Positions 50,748 to 59,631 of a stretch of 64,000 nt of DNA are shown here, piece after piece (positions within the stretch are counted from its first letter, which is position 1; the number at the start of each line of letters is the position of its first letter). Source of the DNA: Planotetraspora mira. Lineage in GTDB: Bacteria > Actinomycetota > Actinomycetes > Streptosporangiales > Streptosporangiaceae. Under the pieces are notes generated by a model, which did not search any database, was not told where the DNA came from, and saw nothing but the letters and a program-made list of their open reading frames with translations. A program made the translations under genes and the position numbers. The stretch covers positions 236,340 through 300,339 of the forward strand of contig NZ_BOOO01000008.1 of NCBI RefSeq assembly GCF_016863275.1, read 5' to 3'.

Positions 50748-51620
50748 TCAGCCGATGTCGGCGACGCGTGGGGAGACGTGCTCGGCCACCTGTTCGGTGA
50801 AGTCGACCGGGTGCCGGTCCGGCAGCACCTGGATCTCGCTGACCCCCAGCCTGGCGTACTCCTCCGCCTCGGCGAGGAACACGCCGGTCTCCTCGAGGAC
50901 CGGGCGGCTGTACATCACGGTCTTCTCGATGGCCTCGTAGTCGCGGCCCTCGGCGTCGCAGTGCGCCCGGAGCACGCCCAGCTTGTGCGCCACCTCGTCC
51001 GGGCCGGTGGCGAACAGGTTGCAGGCGTCGCCGTATCGGGCGACCAGCCGCAGGGTCTTCTTCTCCCCGCCGCCGCCGATCATGATCGCCGGGCGCCGAC
51101 GGCCCAGCGGAGCCGGCACGCACAGGGTCTCCTCGAGCTGGTAGTGACGTCCCCGGTAGGGGCCGTCGTCGTCGCTCCACATCTGCAGGCAGATCTGGAT
51201 CGTCTCCTCCAACCGCTCGAACCGCTCGGCCATCGCAACCACGGGCACGCCCAGCCCGCGTTGCTCGCGCTCGTACCAGGACGCGCCGATGCCGAACTGC
51301 GCGCGACCACCCGACAGCACGTCGAGAGTGGTGACGATCTTCGCCAGCAGGCCGGGATGCCGGTACATCACGCCGGTGACCATCAGGCCGAGCGTCATCC
51401 GCGTGGTCAGCGCGGCCACGTACCCGAGCGTCGTGTATCCCTCCAGCATCGGCTCGTTCGCGCTTCCCCCGCGGTACCGCATCTGGAAGTAGTGGTCCAT
51501 CGGCGTGAACGACGACATCCCCGCGTCCTCGGCGATTCGGGCCGTCTGCGCCAGCGTCGGCGCGATCAACTCGGGTTCCGTCGGGGTCGAGAAGTTCCAG
51601 TAGTGCAAACCGAGTTTCAT
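50748..51620 (-). CDS. LLM-class F420-dependent oxidoreductase
   Basis: A 290-residue luciferase-like monooxygenase-fold protein. KLGLHYWNFSTPTEP is the first strand, SSFTPMDHYFQM the substrate loop, LVTLDVLSGGR-like TTLDVLSGGRAQFGIGASWY the hallmark, and PAIMIGGGGEKKTLRLVARY the phosphate-binding motif of F420-type members. It moves hydride between cofactor F420 and an unknown substrate. The start is ATG at 51620 with GAGGGG just before it. Last gene of the minus-strand direction, 137 bases after the Gfo/Idh/MocA gene, so co-transcription is possible but not certain. Confidence 0.9.
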   Translation of the reverse strand: MKLGLHYWNFSTPTEPELIAPTLAQTARIAEDAGMSSFTPMDHYFQMRYRGGSANEPMLEGYTTLGYVAALTTRMTLGLMVTGVMYRHPGLLAKIVTTLDVLSGGRAQFGIGASWYEREQRGLGVPVVAMAERFERLEETIQICLQMWSDDDGPYRGRHYQLEETLCVPAPLGRRRPAIMIGGGGEKKTLRLVARYGDACNLFATGPDEVAHKLGVLRAHCDAEGRDYEAIEKTVMYSRPVLEETGVFLAEAEEYARLGVSEIQVLPDRHPVDFTEQVAEHVSPRVADIG

Positions 51621-51756
51621 GTACCCCTCTGCCTGGCGGGGCGGCCGGACCGCGGTTCCACACCCGGGCCCTGGCCCGCCCCCGCCGAAATCGACTGCGC
51701 AGTCTCTCACAGAACGCGCACTCGATGACAAGCCGGACATCGACCGGCCGCCGAGG

Positions 51757-52767
51757 TCACTCGCTCGGGTACCGCAGGCCGATCTGGGCGCGCACCTCGT
51801 CCATCGTGCCCATGATCTGGCAGGTCTCGTCGAGCGGCATCACGGGGCTTTCCAGCAGACCGTCCCGGACGCACCGCGCGACCTCCTCCGCCTGGAGGCG
51901 CAGGCCGCTGCCCTCCACGGGGAAGTCGTACCGCTCCACCGCCCCGGTCCGCGTGGTCAGGGTGAACGACTTCGGGGTGAAGAACATGTGGTCCACCTCG
52001 ATGCGGGCGTCCGTCCCCGAGATCGAGGCCCGGTTCGGCAGCCACGCCTCCATCGAGGTGGCGAGCACCGACTGCCGACCCTGCCCGTACTGGAGCACCA
52101 CCGTGGTCTGCGCGTCCACACCGGTGTCGCCGAACTGGGCCGCCCCGAGCACGGTCGTCGGCTCGCCGAGCACCATGGACGCGAACGACACCGGGTAGAC
52201 CCCGAGGTCCAGCAGGGCACCGCCGCCCAGGTGCGGGTCGAACATCCGGTGCGCCGGGTCCTTCTCGAACCAGACGCCCAGCGCGGCGTTGACCTGCCGG
52301 AGGTCGCCGAGCCGCCCCTGGGCGAGCAGTTCGCGGATGCGGACCATGTGGGGCAGGAAGCGCGTCCACATGGCCTCCATCAGGAACACGCCCTTCGCGC
52401 GGGCCAGCTTCACGAGCTCCTCGGCCTCGGCGCGGTTGATCGTGAACGGCTTCTCGACCAGCACGGCCTTGCCAGCCTCGATCGCGGCGACGGCCGCGTC
52501 CCGGTGCCCGCTGTGCGGCACCGCGACGTAGACGGCGTCGATGTCGTCGGACGCCAGCAGCTCGGCCTGGTCGGCGGAGAAGCGCGCGGCGCCCGTCTTC
52601 GCGGCGAACGCCTCGGCCCGCTCGGCGGAACGGGAAACGACCGCCACCACCTCGCCGGCGTCCGACAGCCGGAGGTCTTCGGCGAACGCGCTCGCGATCC
52701 CGCCGGTGCCGATGATCGCCCAGCGGAGCGGTGCGGGCCCCTGGGAATGTGTCGTCATTGCAGCCAT
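51757..52767 (-). CDS. Gfo/Idh/MocA-family oxidoreductase
   Basis: A 336-residue NAD(P)-dependent sugar or inositol dehydrogenase-type protein. WAIIGTGGIASAFAEDLRLS is the Rossmann loop, VYVAVPHSGHRDAAVAAIEA, then GKAVLVEKPFTIN the conserved EKP motif, FLMEAMWTRFLPH the next helix and GGALLDLGVYPVSFASMVLG the family signature, with the catalytic Asp/Tyr (xylose or 1,5-anhydrofructose dehydrogenase-like, D..VYP). It may oxidise the pentose itself, an alternative to the SDR. Start ATG at 52767 with GAAGAGAC before it; ATG three codons later is possible. It lies 51 bases after the aldehyde dehydrogenase gene. Confidence 0.9.
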   Translation of the reverse strand: MAAMTTHSQGPAPLRWAIIGTGGIASAFAEDLRLSDAGEVVAVVSRSAERAEAFAAKTGAARFSADQAELLASDDIDAVYVAVPHSGHRDAAVAAIEAGKAVLVEKPFTINRAEAEELVKLARAKGVFLMEAMWTRFLPHMVRIRELLAQGRLGDLRQVNAALGVWFEKDPAHRMFDPHLGGGALLDLGVYPVSFASMVLGEPTTVLGAAQFGDTGVDAQTTVVLQYGQGRQSVLATSMEAWLPNRASISGTDARIEVDHMFFTPKSFTLTTRTGAVERYDFPVEGSGLRLQAEEVARCVRDGLLESPVMPLDETCQIMGTMDEVRAQIGLRYPSE

Positions 52768-52818
52768 GTCTCTTCAGAGGGAATTCAGCGTGTCCAGCAT
52801 GTCGTCCGGCGGATCGGG

Positions 52819-54339
52819 CTATGCGACCGGGGTGAGGACTCCGTCGACGCGACGGACGAGGCCGGTGGCGCCGACGGGGACGTCGCGCAGCTCGTCCGGC
52901 AGCAACTCCTGCGGGACGTTCTGCAGGCTGATCGGGCGCAGCCAGCGGCGGATCGCCGTGGTGCCGACGCTGGTGTGGAGAGCGCTGGTCGTCGCCGGGA
53001 ACGGACCTCCGTGATGCATGCCCCAGGCCACCGCGACACCGGTCGGGAACCCGTTCCACACCACGCGGCCCACCGTGCCGGCGAGCTGGGCGAGCAGGAG
53101 AGCCGACAACTCCCCGTCCGCCGCGTCGGCGTGGACCGTCCCGGTGAGGGCCGGCCCGAACGATCGCAGCAGGTCCAGCAGTTGCTCGGCGCCGGTGTAC
53201 TCGACGACCACCAGGACCGGACCGAAGCACTCCTCGGTCAGGGCGCCCGTCACCGAGCCGGCGTCCGCCCGCAGGAGCAGCGGAACGCCGGTCCAGCCGT
53301 CGCCCGTGCCCTCGTGCCCACGGGCGAGCACCTGGACGTCGTCCATGCCGAGGAGGGTCTCCGTGCCGCGCCGGTAGGAGTCGGCCGTCCGCTCACTGAG
53401 CATGATTCCGGCGGACATCGCCCCGACCCGCTCCGCCAGTGAACGCCGGACGGCCTCGCCGTCCGGCCCCGCGGGGAGCAGCACCACGCCGGGCTTCGTG
53501 CAGAACTGCCCGACGCCGAGCGTGAAGGAGGCCGCCAGTCCCGCCGCGATGTCCTCACCGCGCGCCGCAGCCGCCGCGGGGCACACGACGAGCGTGTTGA
53601 GCGCACCCAGCTCGCCGTAGAAGGGGATCGGCGACGGCCGGGACGAGGCGACGTCGAACAGCGTCCGCCCGGCCCCGAGGGAGCCGGTGAAGCCGACGGC
53701 CTGGACGGCGGGGTGCCTGACCAGGTCGACGCCCGCCTCGCGGCCGAAGACCAGGTTGACCACGTCGGGGGTCACGCCCGCCGCCCTCGCGCCCTCGGCG
53801 AGCGCCGCGTGGGCGTGCACGGACGTCGCCGGGTGCGCCTCGTGCACCTTGGCGACGACCGGGCATCCGGCGGCCAGCGCCGACGCCGTGTCGCCGCCGG
53901 GGACGGAGAACGCGAACGGGAAGTTGCTCGCGCCGAACACCGCGACCGGCCCGAGCGGGAGCAGCATGCGGCGCAGGTCGGGACGGGGCCCCATCGGGGT
54001 GTCCCCGGCGTGGTCGATGGTGGCCTCGAGGTAGGCGCCGTCCTCCGCGACGTCGGCGAACAGGTCGAGCTGATAGCAGGTTCTGGTCAGCTCGCCGTTC
54101 AGCCGCTGCTCGCCGAGGGCGGTCTCGCGGTCGGCGACGGCGACGAGATCGGCCCTGCGGTCCTCGATCGAGCGCGCCATCGAGCGCAGCAGCCGCGCGC
54201 GCCCGGCACGCCCCAGTGCGGTGAGTTCCCGCGCGGCCGCCCCGGCCCGCGCGCAGAGGTCGTCGAGGTCCGCCTGCGACGTGGCGGCGTCGATCTGCTC
54301 GACGGTGCGCCCGGTACGCGGATCGATGCTGTCGATCAT
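52819..54339 (-). CDS. Alpha-ketoglutaric semialdehyde dehydrogenase-type aldehyde dehydrogenase
   Basis: A 506-residue NAD(P)-dependent aldehyde dehydrogenase. [48 protein letters not shown] (cofactor), [10 protein letters not shown] (the active-site Glu) and [11 protein letters not shown] (catalytic Cys) are all present, and [20 protein letters not shown] is the typical end of the 2,5-dioxovalerate group. It oxidises 2-oxoglutarate semialdehyde to 2-oxoglutarate, the last step of the non-phosphorylative pentose route. ATG at 54339 overlaps the stop of the FAH gene by four bases (ATGA), which couples it to the preceding dehydratase. Confidence 0.9.
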   Translation of the reverse strand: MIDSIDPRTGRTVEQIDAATSQADLDDLCARAGAAARELTALGRAGRARLLRSMARSIEDRRADLVAVADRETALGEQRLNGELTRTCYQLDLFADVAEDGAYLEATIDHAGDTPMGPRPDLRRMLLPLGPVAVFGASNFPFAFSVPGGDTASALAAGCPVVAKVHEAHPATSVHAHAALAEGARAAGVTPDVVNLVFGREAGVDLVRHPAVQAVGFTGSLGAGRTLFDVASSRPSPIPFYGELGALNTLVVCPAAAAARGEDIAAGLAASFTLGVGQFCTKPGVVLLPAGPDGEAVRRSLAERVGAMSAGIMLSERTADSYRRGTETLLGMDDVQVLARGHEGTGDGWTGVPLLLRADAGSVTGALTEECFGPVLVVVEYTGAEQLLDLLRSFGPALTGTVHADAADGELSALLLAQLAGTVGRVVWNGFPTGVAVAWGMHHGGPFPATTSALHTSVGTTAIRRWLRPISLQNVPQELLPDELRDVPVGATGLVRRVDGVLTPVA

Positions 54340-55244
54340 GCCTGCCGCCCTTCTGCGACGTGTCCGTCCGCGGGGTTCACGCCGGGCGGCATGCCGCGGA
54401 CGACGGTGTTGCGGAGCACTCCCACGCCGCTGATGCCGATCTCGACGGTGTCGCCGTCCGCGAGTGTGAACGGCGCCTCCGGCACGAGGCACGTCCCGGT
54501 CGACAGGACGACCCCGTCGGGGTGGACGTCGCCGCGCATCAGGTACGCCACCAGGTCGTCCAGCCGCCGGTGCAGCCGCGAGGTGCTCGTCTCGCCGCTC
54601 CACTCCCGCTCGCCGTTCCTGCCGATCGTCATCTCGATCGTGAGGTCGTACGGATCCTCGATCTCCCACACCGGAGTGATCCACGGGCCGAGGCCGCACC
54701 CGCCGAAGTAGATCTTGGCCTGGGGCAGGTAGAGCGGGTTCTCCCCCTCGATGCTGCGCGAGGACATGTCGTTGCACACCGTGTAGCCGACGGTCTCCCC
54801 GAAGCGGTTGACCACCAGGGCCAGCTCGGGCTCGGGCACGTCGACGGCCGAGTCGGCGCGTACGGCCAGGCTGCCGCCGGGGCCGACGACCCGCCACGGC
54901 ACCGACTTGAAGAACAACTCCGGCCGCTCGGCGTCGTAGACCAGTTCGTAGATGGTCGCGGCCCGCTCGCTCTCCTCGACCCTGGCCTCACGGGACGTCT
55001 CGTACGTGACGCCCGCCGCCCACACCTCGGTCGTGCCGTCGACCGGTGCCAGGAGGTCGACCTCCGAGAGAGGTACCCGGTCGCCGAGCGGGCCTCCGGT
55101 CAGCCGGGCCCGCAGGTCGGCCAGCGGCGACGCCCACAGTTCGGCGAGCGATCCCACTCCCCCGACCTCGGCGACGTGGCCGTCGTCGTGCAGACCGATC
55201 CGGGGCTCCGCGGATTCCCGCGTCCGGTACCTGACGATGTTCAC
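54336..55244 (-). CDS. FAH-family 2-keto-3-deoxy-pentonate dehydratase
   Basis: A 302-residue fumarylacetoacetate-hydrolase-fold protein. The metal-binding acidic cluster is in [16 protein letters not shown] and [40 protein letters not shown] is the signature of the 2-keto-3-deoxy-D-arabinonate/xylonate dehydratase branch (also called 2-hydroxyhepta-diene-dioate isomerase-like), followed by [20 protein letters not shown]. It removes water from the 3-deoxy intermediate to give 2-oxoglutarate semialdehyde. Coupled by ATGA overlap to the semialdehyde dehydrogenase that takes this product. ATG at 55244. Confidence 0.85.
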   Translation of the reverse strand: MNIVRYRTRESAEPRIGLHDDGHVAEVGGVGSLAELWASPLADLRARLTGGPLGDRVPLSEVDLLAPVDGTTEVWAAGVTYETSREARVEESERAATIYELVYDAERPELFFKSVPWRVVGPGGSLAVRADSAVDVPEPELALVVNRFGETVGYTVCNDMSSRSIEGENPLYLPQAKIYFGGCGLGPWITPVWEIEDPYDLTIEMTIGRNGEREWSGETSTSRLHRRLDDLVAYLMRGDVHPDGVVLSTGTCLVPEAPFTLADGDTVEIGISGVGVLRNTVVRGMPPGVNPADGHVAEGRQA

Positions 55245-55331
55245 GGTGACTCCTCGGCGCTGGACGCCGGTTCGAAGGGGTAGAGGGGGCGGAGGTGGAT
55301 ACGGCGAGGGCCCGGAGGGGCCACCCCGACG

Positions 55332-57137
55332 TCAGTGCGAGTCGCGCGGGACCTCGCTCCCGCGGCTGCCGCGCAGGAACCCGAAGTCCACCCCGTCGTC
55401 CGCCTGCAGGACGTGCTGGCGGTAGAGCCAGCGGTATCCGCCGTCCTCCTGCGTGGCGGGGGCCTGCCACTCGGCGCGCCTCCGGTCGAGCTCCTCGTCG
55501 CTCACGTGCAGCGTCAGCCGCCTGCCCGGCACGTCGAGCTCGATTCGGTCGCCGGTGCGCACCAGCGCGAGCGGGCCGCCGACCGCCGCCTCCGGTGACA
55601 CGTGCAGGACCACGGTGCCGAATCCGGTGCCGCTCATGCGCCCGTCGCTGATGCGAACCATGTCGCTCACCCCGTCCCGCAGCAGCTTCGCGGGCAACGG
55701 CACGTTGGCCACCTCGGGCATGCCCGGGTAGCCCTTCGGGCCCGCACCCCGGATGACGAGGACGTCGTCGGGGGTGACGTCGAGGTCGTCGTCGTCGCAC
55801 ACCGCGTGGTAGGCCTCGGGCGAGTCGAAGACCAGCGCCCTGCCTTCGTGGTGCATGAGGGACGGCGACGCGGCCGACTGCTTGATAACCGCTCCGTTCG
55901 GGCAGAGGTTGCCGCGCAGGATCGCGGTCCCGGTTCCGGACGGCAGCAGCGGCTCGGTCAGCGGGCGGATCACCTCGGTGTTCCAGCAGACGGCGTCCGC
56001 GACGTTCTCCCCGATGCCGCGGCCGGTGACCGTGACGGCGTCCGAGTTGAGCAGACCCGCCTCGTCGAGCTCACGCATGACCACCGGCAGGCCGCCGGCG
56101 TAGCAGAAGTCCTCCATCAGGAACCGGCCGGACGGCATGAGGTCGACGATCGTCGGCACGTCCCTGACGAGGGTGTCGAAGTCGTCGAGGTTCAGGTCGA
56201 CGCCGAGCCGTCCCGCCAGGGCGGTCAGGTGGATGATCGCGTTGGTGGACCCGCCGATGGCGGCGTTGGTCCTGATCGCGTTCTCGAAGGCCTCGCGGGT
56301 GAGGATCGTGCTCGGGCGCAGATCCTGCTCGACCATGTCCACGATCCGCCGACCGGCCTGCTGCGCCACCTCCATCCGGCGCATGTCCACGGCGGGCCAG
56401 GTCGCCGAGCCGGGAAGCTGCATGCCGAGGGCCTCGGCCATGCAGGCCATCGTCGAGGCGGTGCCCATCGTCATGCAGTGCCCGTTCGACCGGGCCATGC
56501 AACCCTCGGCGGCGTAGCCCTCCTCCACGGTCATCCGGCCGGCCTTGATCTCCGCCTCGAACTTCCACACGTGCGTGCCCGAGCCGACGTCACGGCCCTG
56601 GAACTTGCCGTTGAGCATCGGGCCGCCGGTCACCATCACGGCCGGGAGGTCGACACTGGCCGCGCCCATCAGCAGCCCGGGGGTGGTCTTGTCGCAGCCG
56701 GACAGCAGCACGACGCCGTCGAGCGGGTTGGCCCGGATGAGCTCCTCGGCCTCCATGGCGAGCAGGTTGCGGTAGAGCATCGCCGTCGGGCGCATCAGCG
56801 TCTCGCCGGTCGCGAGCACGGGGAACTCCAGCGGGAAGCCGCCGGCCTGCCAGACGCCGCGTTTCACGGCCTCCGCCACCCGGTGCAGGTGCGAGTTGCA
56901 GGGCGCGAGCTCGGACCAGGTGGTCGCGATGCCGATGACCGGGCGGCCGTCGAAGACCTCCGGCCCGAATCCCTGGTTGCGCATCCAGGACCGGTACAGC
57001 ATGCCTGCCCGGCCTTCGGCGCCGAACCAGTGCGCGCTCCGCCTCGTACGGCCGCCGCCGTGCTGAGTGCCGCCTGCCGTGTTGTCAGCGTTGTCAGCGC
57101 TGCCTGCGCTGCCTGCGCTGCCTGCGTTGTCCGACAT
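55332..57137 (-). CDS. IlvD/Edd-family sugar-acid dehydratase (xylonate/arabinonate type)
   Basis: A 601-residue Fe-S dehydratase. The cluster cysteines are in SGCDKTTPG and AEGCMARSNGHCMTMGTAST, with PCNSHLHRVAEAVKRGVWQA as the N-terminal motif, NAAIGGSTNAIIHLTALAGR in the middle and ISDGRMSGTGFGTVVLHVSP near the end. The length and the HVSPEAAVGGPLALVRTGD ending fit the sugar-acid branch better than dihydroxy-acid dehydratase. It dehydrates the pentonate to the 2-keto-3-deoxy acid. The first 20 residues (AGSAGSAGSADNADN) are a variable repeat. The start is ATG at 57137; an ATG 12 bases upstream is in frame. Spacing to the SDR stop is two bases. Confidence 0.88.
   Translation of the reverse strand: MSDNAGSAGSAGSADNADNTAGGTQHGGGRTRRSAHWFGAEGRAGMLYRSWMRNQGFGPEVFDGRPVIGIATTWSELAPCNSHLHRVAEAVKRGVWQAGGFPLEFPVLATGETLMRPTAMLYRNLLAMEAEELIRANPLDGVVLLSGCDKTTPGLLMGAASVDLPAVMVTGGPMLNGKFQGRDVGSGTHVWKFEAEIKAGRMTVEEGYAAEGCMARSNGHCMTMGTASTMACMAEALGMQLPGSATWPAVDMRRMEVAQQAGRRIVDMVEQDLRPSTILTREAFENAIRTNAAIGGSTNAIIHLTALAGRLGVDLNLDDFDTLVRDVPTIVDLMPSGRFLMEDFCYAGGLPVVMRELDEAGLLNSDAVTVTGRGIGENVADAVCWNTEVIRPLTEPLLPSGTGTAILRGNLCPNGAVIKQSAASPSLMHHEGRALVFDSPEAYHAVCDDDDLDVTPDDVLVIRGAGPKGYPGMPEVANVPLPAKLLRDGVSDMVRISDGRMSGTGFGTVVLHVSPEAAVGGPLALVRTGDRIELDVPGRRLTLHVSDEELDRRRAEWQAPATQEDGGYRWLYRQHVLQADDGVDFGFLRGSRGSEVPRDSH
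57081..57134 (-). repeat. 9-bp tandem repeats in the N-terminal coding part of the dehydratase gene
   Basis: Six 9-bp units (GTTGTCAGC twice, GCTGCCTGC three times, then GTTGTCCGA) encode Ala-Gly-Ser and Ala-Asp-Asn triplets. Units are in frame, so copy number changes would alter only the length of the disordered N-terminus. Confidence 0.8.
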
Positions 57138-57139
57138 GT

Positions 57140-57940
57140 TCACATCCATCCCCCGTCGACGATCCACTTCTGGCCGGTGCACATGGCGCTGTCGTCGGCC
57201 GCGAGCCACAACACCATCCGTGCGACGTCGGCCGGCATGATGTTGTCCTTCAACGACTGGACCTGGTCGAGTTTCGCCAGCGTCTCGGGCGTGACCAGTT
57301 GCGCGAGTTGCCGTTCGGTGAAGACCCAACCCGGTATGAGGCAGTTGACGCGGATCCGGTCAGGCCCGAGCTCACGGGCCAGCGTCCGGGTCAGGCCCTC
57401 GATGCCGGCCTTGGACGTCACGTACGCCGGCAGGCCCACGAAGTCGGCGTGCGCGCTGATCGAGCCCAGGTTGATGACCGACCCGCCGCCGAGCGCGCGC
57501 ATGCCGGGGACGACCGCCTGGATCGCGAAGAAGTGGTGCTTCAGGTTGACCGCGATCGCGTTGTCCCAGTAGGCCTCGTCGACCACCGCGCTGTCGTGGC
57601 GCTCGTCGTTGGCCGCGTTGTTGACGAGGATCGAGATCGGCCCGAGCCTGTCCCCCACCTCCGCGACGGCCGCCTGCACCTGGCCCACGTCGCGGACATC
57701 CGCCTCGACGAACAACGGCGCAGGACAGTCCGTACGGCTCAGCCGTTCGAGCAGGCGCTCGGCTCCGGCGACGTCGATGTCGGCGAAGCCGACCCGGACG
57801 CCCTGGGCGGCGAGCGCCGAGACGAACTCCGACCCCAGGCCGGTCGAGCCGCCGCTGACGAAGGCGACCCGGTCGCGGAGGCTCGGATAGGTGGCATAGC
57901 GAAGCTCGTCCGCCTCGGCGGCGTCGTGCGTGATGGTCAC
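57140..57940 (-). CDS. SDR similar to Caulobacter XylB D-xylose 1-dehydrogenase
   Basis: A 266-residue short-chain dehydrogenase. YPSLRDRVAFVSGGSTGLGS opens the fold; ISILVNNAANDERHDSAVVD, then EAYWDNAIAVNLKHHFFAIQ, AVVPGMRALGGGSVINLGSI, YVTSKAGIEGLTRTLARELG and DDSAMCTGQKWIVDGGW follow. The NNA-NDERH, YWD and CTG..WIVD.GW motifs are shared with XylB of Caulobacter crescentus, which oxidises D-xylose to xylonolactone with NAD. The GTG start at 57940 overlaps the stop of the alcohol dehydrogenase gene (GTGA). Catalytic Ser-Tyr-Lys complete. Xylose is the best-supported substrate, though another pentose is possible. Confidence 0.85.
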   Translation of the reverse strand: MTITHDAAEADELRYATYPSLRDRVAFVSGGSTGLGSEFVSALAAQGVRVGFADIDVAGAERLLERLSRTDCPAPLFVEADVRDVGQVQAAVAEVGDRLGPISILVNNAANDERHDSAVVDEAYWDNAIAVNLKHHFFAIQAVVPGMRALGGGSVINLGSISAHADFVGLPAYVTSKAGIEGLTRTLARELGPDRIRVNCLIPGWVFTERQLAQLVTPETLAKLDQVQSLKDNIMPADVARMVLWLAADDSAMCTGQKWIVDGGWM

Positions 57941-59052
57941 TGCGACTCCCACGGGAGAACCACGCCCCGGCCGACCGAACCGTCGGCCAGGTCGGCGAAG
58001 GCCTCGTTGATGCGGTCGAGCGGGTACCGCCGGCCGACGAGTGCGTCGAGCGGCAACCGGCCGGCCAGGTAGAGATCGAACAGCCGGGGCAGGTCCACGA
58101 GCGGGTTGGCCGAGCCGTACAGGCTGCCGACCACACGTTTCTCCCGCTGTACCAGCACGTTGAGCGGAACGTCGAACGTCGTGCCGACCGCGCCGAGGCC
58201 GACCGCCACGAGCGTCCCTCCGGGGCGAAGCACCTCGATGGCCGTCTCCAGCGTGGCGGGGCGGCCGATCGCCTCGATCGCCCACTCCATGCCGCCGGGC
58301 CGGATCGCACGCAGAGCCTCCGCCGTTTCCTCGCGGGAGGCGTCCACGGTGTGCGTGGCACCCAGCCGCGCCGCCATCTCGAGGCGTTCGGGGACGACGT
58401 CGACGACGACGATCGGGTTCGCCCCGGCCAGCACCGCGCCGAGCACGCTCGACAACCCGACGCCACCCGCACCGAAGATCACGATGCCGTCGCCGGCACA
58501 GCGGCCGATGGCGTTGAGCACGGCGCCGACGCCGGTGATGACCGCGCAGCCCGCGATCGCCGCGATCTCGGCCGGCACCTCGTCGGGCACCGGCACCACG
58601 GCGCGCTCGGACACGACGCAGTATTCGGCGAAGCAGGAGACACCCAGCAGGTGATGGACCTTCGTGCCGCCGACGCTCAGCCGGCTGGTCCCGTCGAGCA
58701 GGCCGCCCGAGCTCGACTGGATGCCGGCCGCTTCGCACAGGGCGGGCCGTCCGACCAGGCAGTAGCGGCACTGGCCGCAGCGGGGCCGCCACATGAGGCA
58801 GACCCTGTCCCCCGGGGAGAACCGGGTGACGCCCGGTCCCACGGCCTCGATCACGCCGGCGCCCTCGTGCCCGGGGACGACAGGGAGCGGGCACCGCAGG
58901 TCTCCGGCGAGATAGTGCTGGTCGCTGTGGCACACACCGGCCGCCTCGACTCTGACGAGGACCTCGCCCGCGTGCGGCTCGTCGAGCTCCAGCTCGCCGA
59001 TTTCAAGAGGACTTCCGAAGTTCTGCAGCAGCGCGGCTCTCATCTGACCCAT
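57937..59052 (-). CDS. Zinc-dependent alcohol dehydrogenase (MDR family)
   Basis: A 371-residue medium-chain dehydrogenase. The catalytic zinc site is GVCHSDQHYLAGD and GHEGAGVIEAVG, the structural zinc lobe has CGQCRYCLVGRPALC, and IVIFGAGGVGLSSVLGAVLA binds the cofactor. The organisation resembles the class III/benzyl alcohol group. First gene of the minus-strand operon. It may oxidise a pathway alcohol or recycle an aldehyde; nothing fixes its substrate. ATG at 59052 with GGGGAC before it; ATG at 59043 gives the more usual start RAALLQNF. Possible promoter TTGACG-18-TAGCGT lies upstream. Confidence 0.88.
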   Translation of the reverse strand: MGQMRAALLQNFGSPLEIGELELDEPHAGEVLVRVEAAGVCHSDQHYLAGDLRCPLPVVPGHEGAGVIEAVGPGVTRFSPGDRVCLMWRPRCGQCRYCLVGRPALCEAAGIQSSSGGLLDGTSRLSVGGTKVHHLLGVSCFAEYCVVSERAVVPVPDEVPAEIAAIAGCAVITGVGAVLNAIGRCAGDGIVIFGAGGVGLSSVLGAVLAGANPIVVVDVVPERLEMAARLGATHTVDASREETAEALRAIRPGGMEWAIEAIGRPATLETAIEVLRPGGTLVAVGLGAVGTTFDVPLNVLVQREKRVVGSLYGSANPLVDLPRLFDLYLAGRLPLDALVGRRYPLDRINEAFADLADGSVGRGVVLPWESQ

Positions 59053-59490
59053 CCGTCCCCGACCGCCTTCGCCGCGGCCGTCGTACCAGGCTCTGGCGCT
59101 CGGCCGGCGACCTTCGCTCAGGCCCTGAACTCGATCGCTGCCACGCTAGGTGTTACGAACAGATGTCGTCAACAGTTTCGGAAACATTCGTGATCCTCAG
59201 GGCGGCCAACCACGTCGACGCGAGGAGGTTCGGGCAACCGCGACGCTCGGGCGCACTCAGTGCGGCGTACGACGATTACCCGTTTCACCTGCAGATACAT
59301 TTGGACGACGCGCATCTCCAGCAGGAACGCCGACGAGGTTCGTATACGCCAGAACGCTCCGAAACTTGCCGAACACGATCGCAACTATCGAAGAACCGAG
59401 GGTGCTTCAGCCCGCTCAGTGAGCGGATGCCGGGGGGGTTCACGTCCCGCGCACGCCGCGGTGGCACCATCTGGACCGCACCCGATGGAC
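59053..59490. other. Divergent region upstream of the alcohol dehydrogenase operon
   Basis: About 440 bases without a supported gene. It contains the promoter and palindrome listed next and a 15-bp perfect palindrome CCGCTCAGTGAGCGG at 59412-59426. Short frames are present on both strands but none looks like protein. Confidence 0.5.
59143..59185 (-). promoter_or_regulatory. Promoter and GTTTC-G-GAAAC palindrome of the alcohol dehydrogenase operon
   Basis: On the minus strand TTGACG (59167-59172) and TAGCGT (59143-59148) are 18 bases apart. GTTTCGGAAAC (59175-59185) is an 11-bp palindrome just upstream of the -35 box. Its arms differ in order from the LacI-type sites, so another regulator may bind it. 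Confidence 0.4.
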
Positions 59491-59600
59491 GGTGAGCACT
59501 GAACGGTGAGCACTGAACGGTGAGCACTGAACGGTGAGCACTGAACGGTGAGCACCGAACTGTGAGCACCGAACTGTGAGCACCGAACTGTGAGCACCGG
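59491..59600 (+). repeat. 14-bp tandem repeat array of overlapping GTG mini-ORFs
   Basis: Seven full 14-bp units (GGTGAGCACTGAAC four times, one GGTGAGCACCGAAC, two TGTGAGCACCGAAC) and a 12-base partial unit. Each unit contains a GTG start of a five-codon ORF (Met-Ser-Thr-Glu-Arg or -Leu) that stops at TGA overlapping the next GTG (GTGA). The last GTG (59590) is in frame with the downstream dehydrogenase. Repeat structure is certain; translation is inference. Confidence 0.9.
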
Positions 59601-59631
59601 CGAGGACGGCCGGACGTCGACGAGGAGCCCG

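Noticed and set aside
55602..57572. 656-codon plus-strand open frame opposite the IlvD/Edd gene
   Set aside because: Shadow of the dehydratase gene; the product is His/Arg/Gly/Asp-rich and unlike any protein family I know.
59491..59600. CRISPR array
   Set aside because: The 14-bp units are adjacent without spacers and too short for CRISPR repeats; no cas genes in the window.
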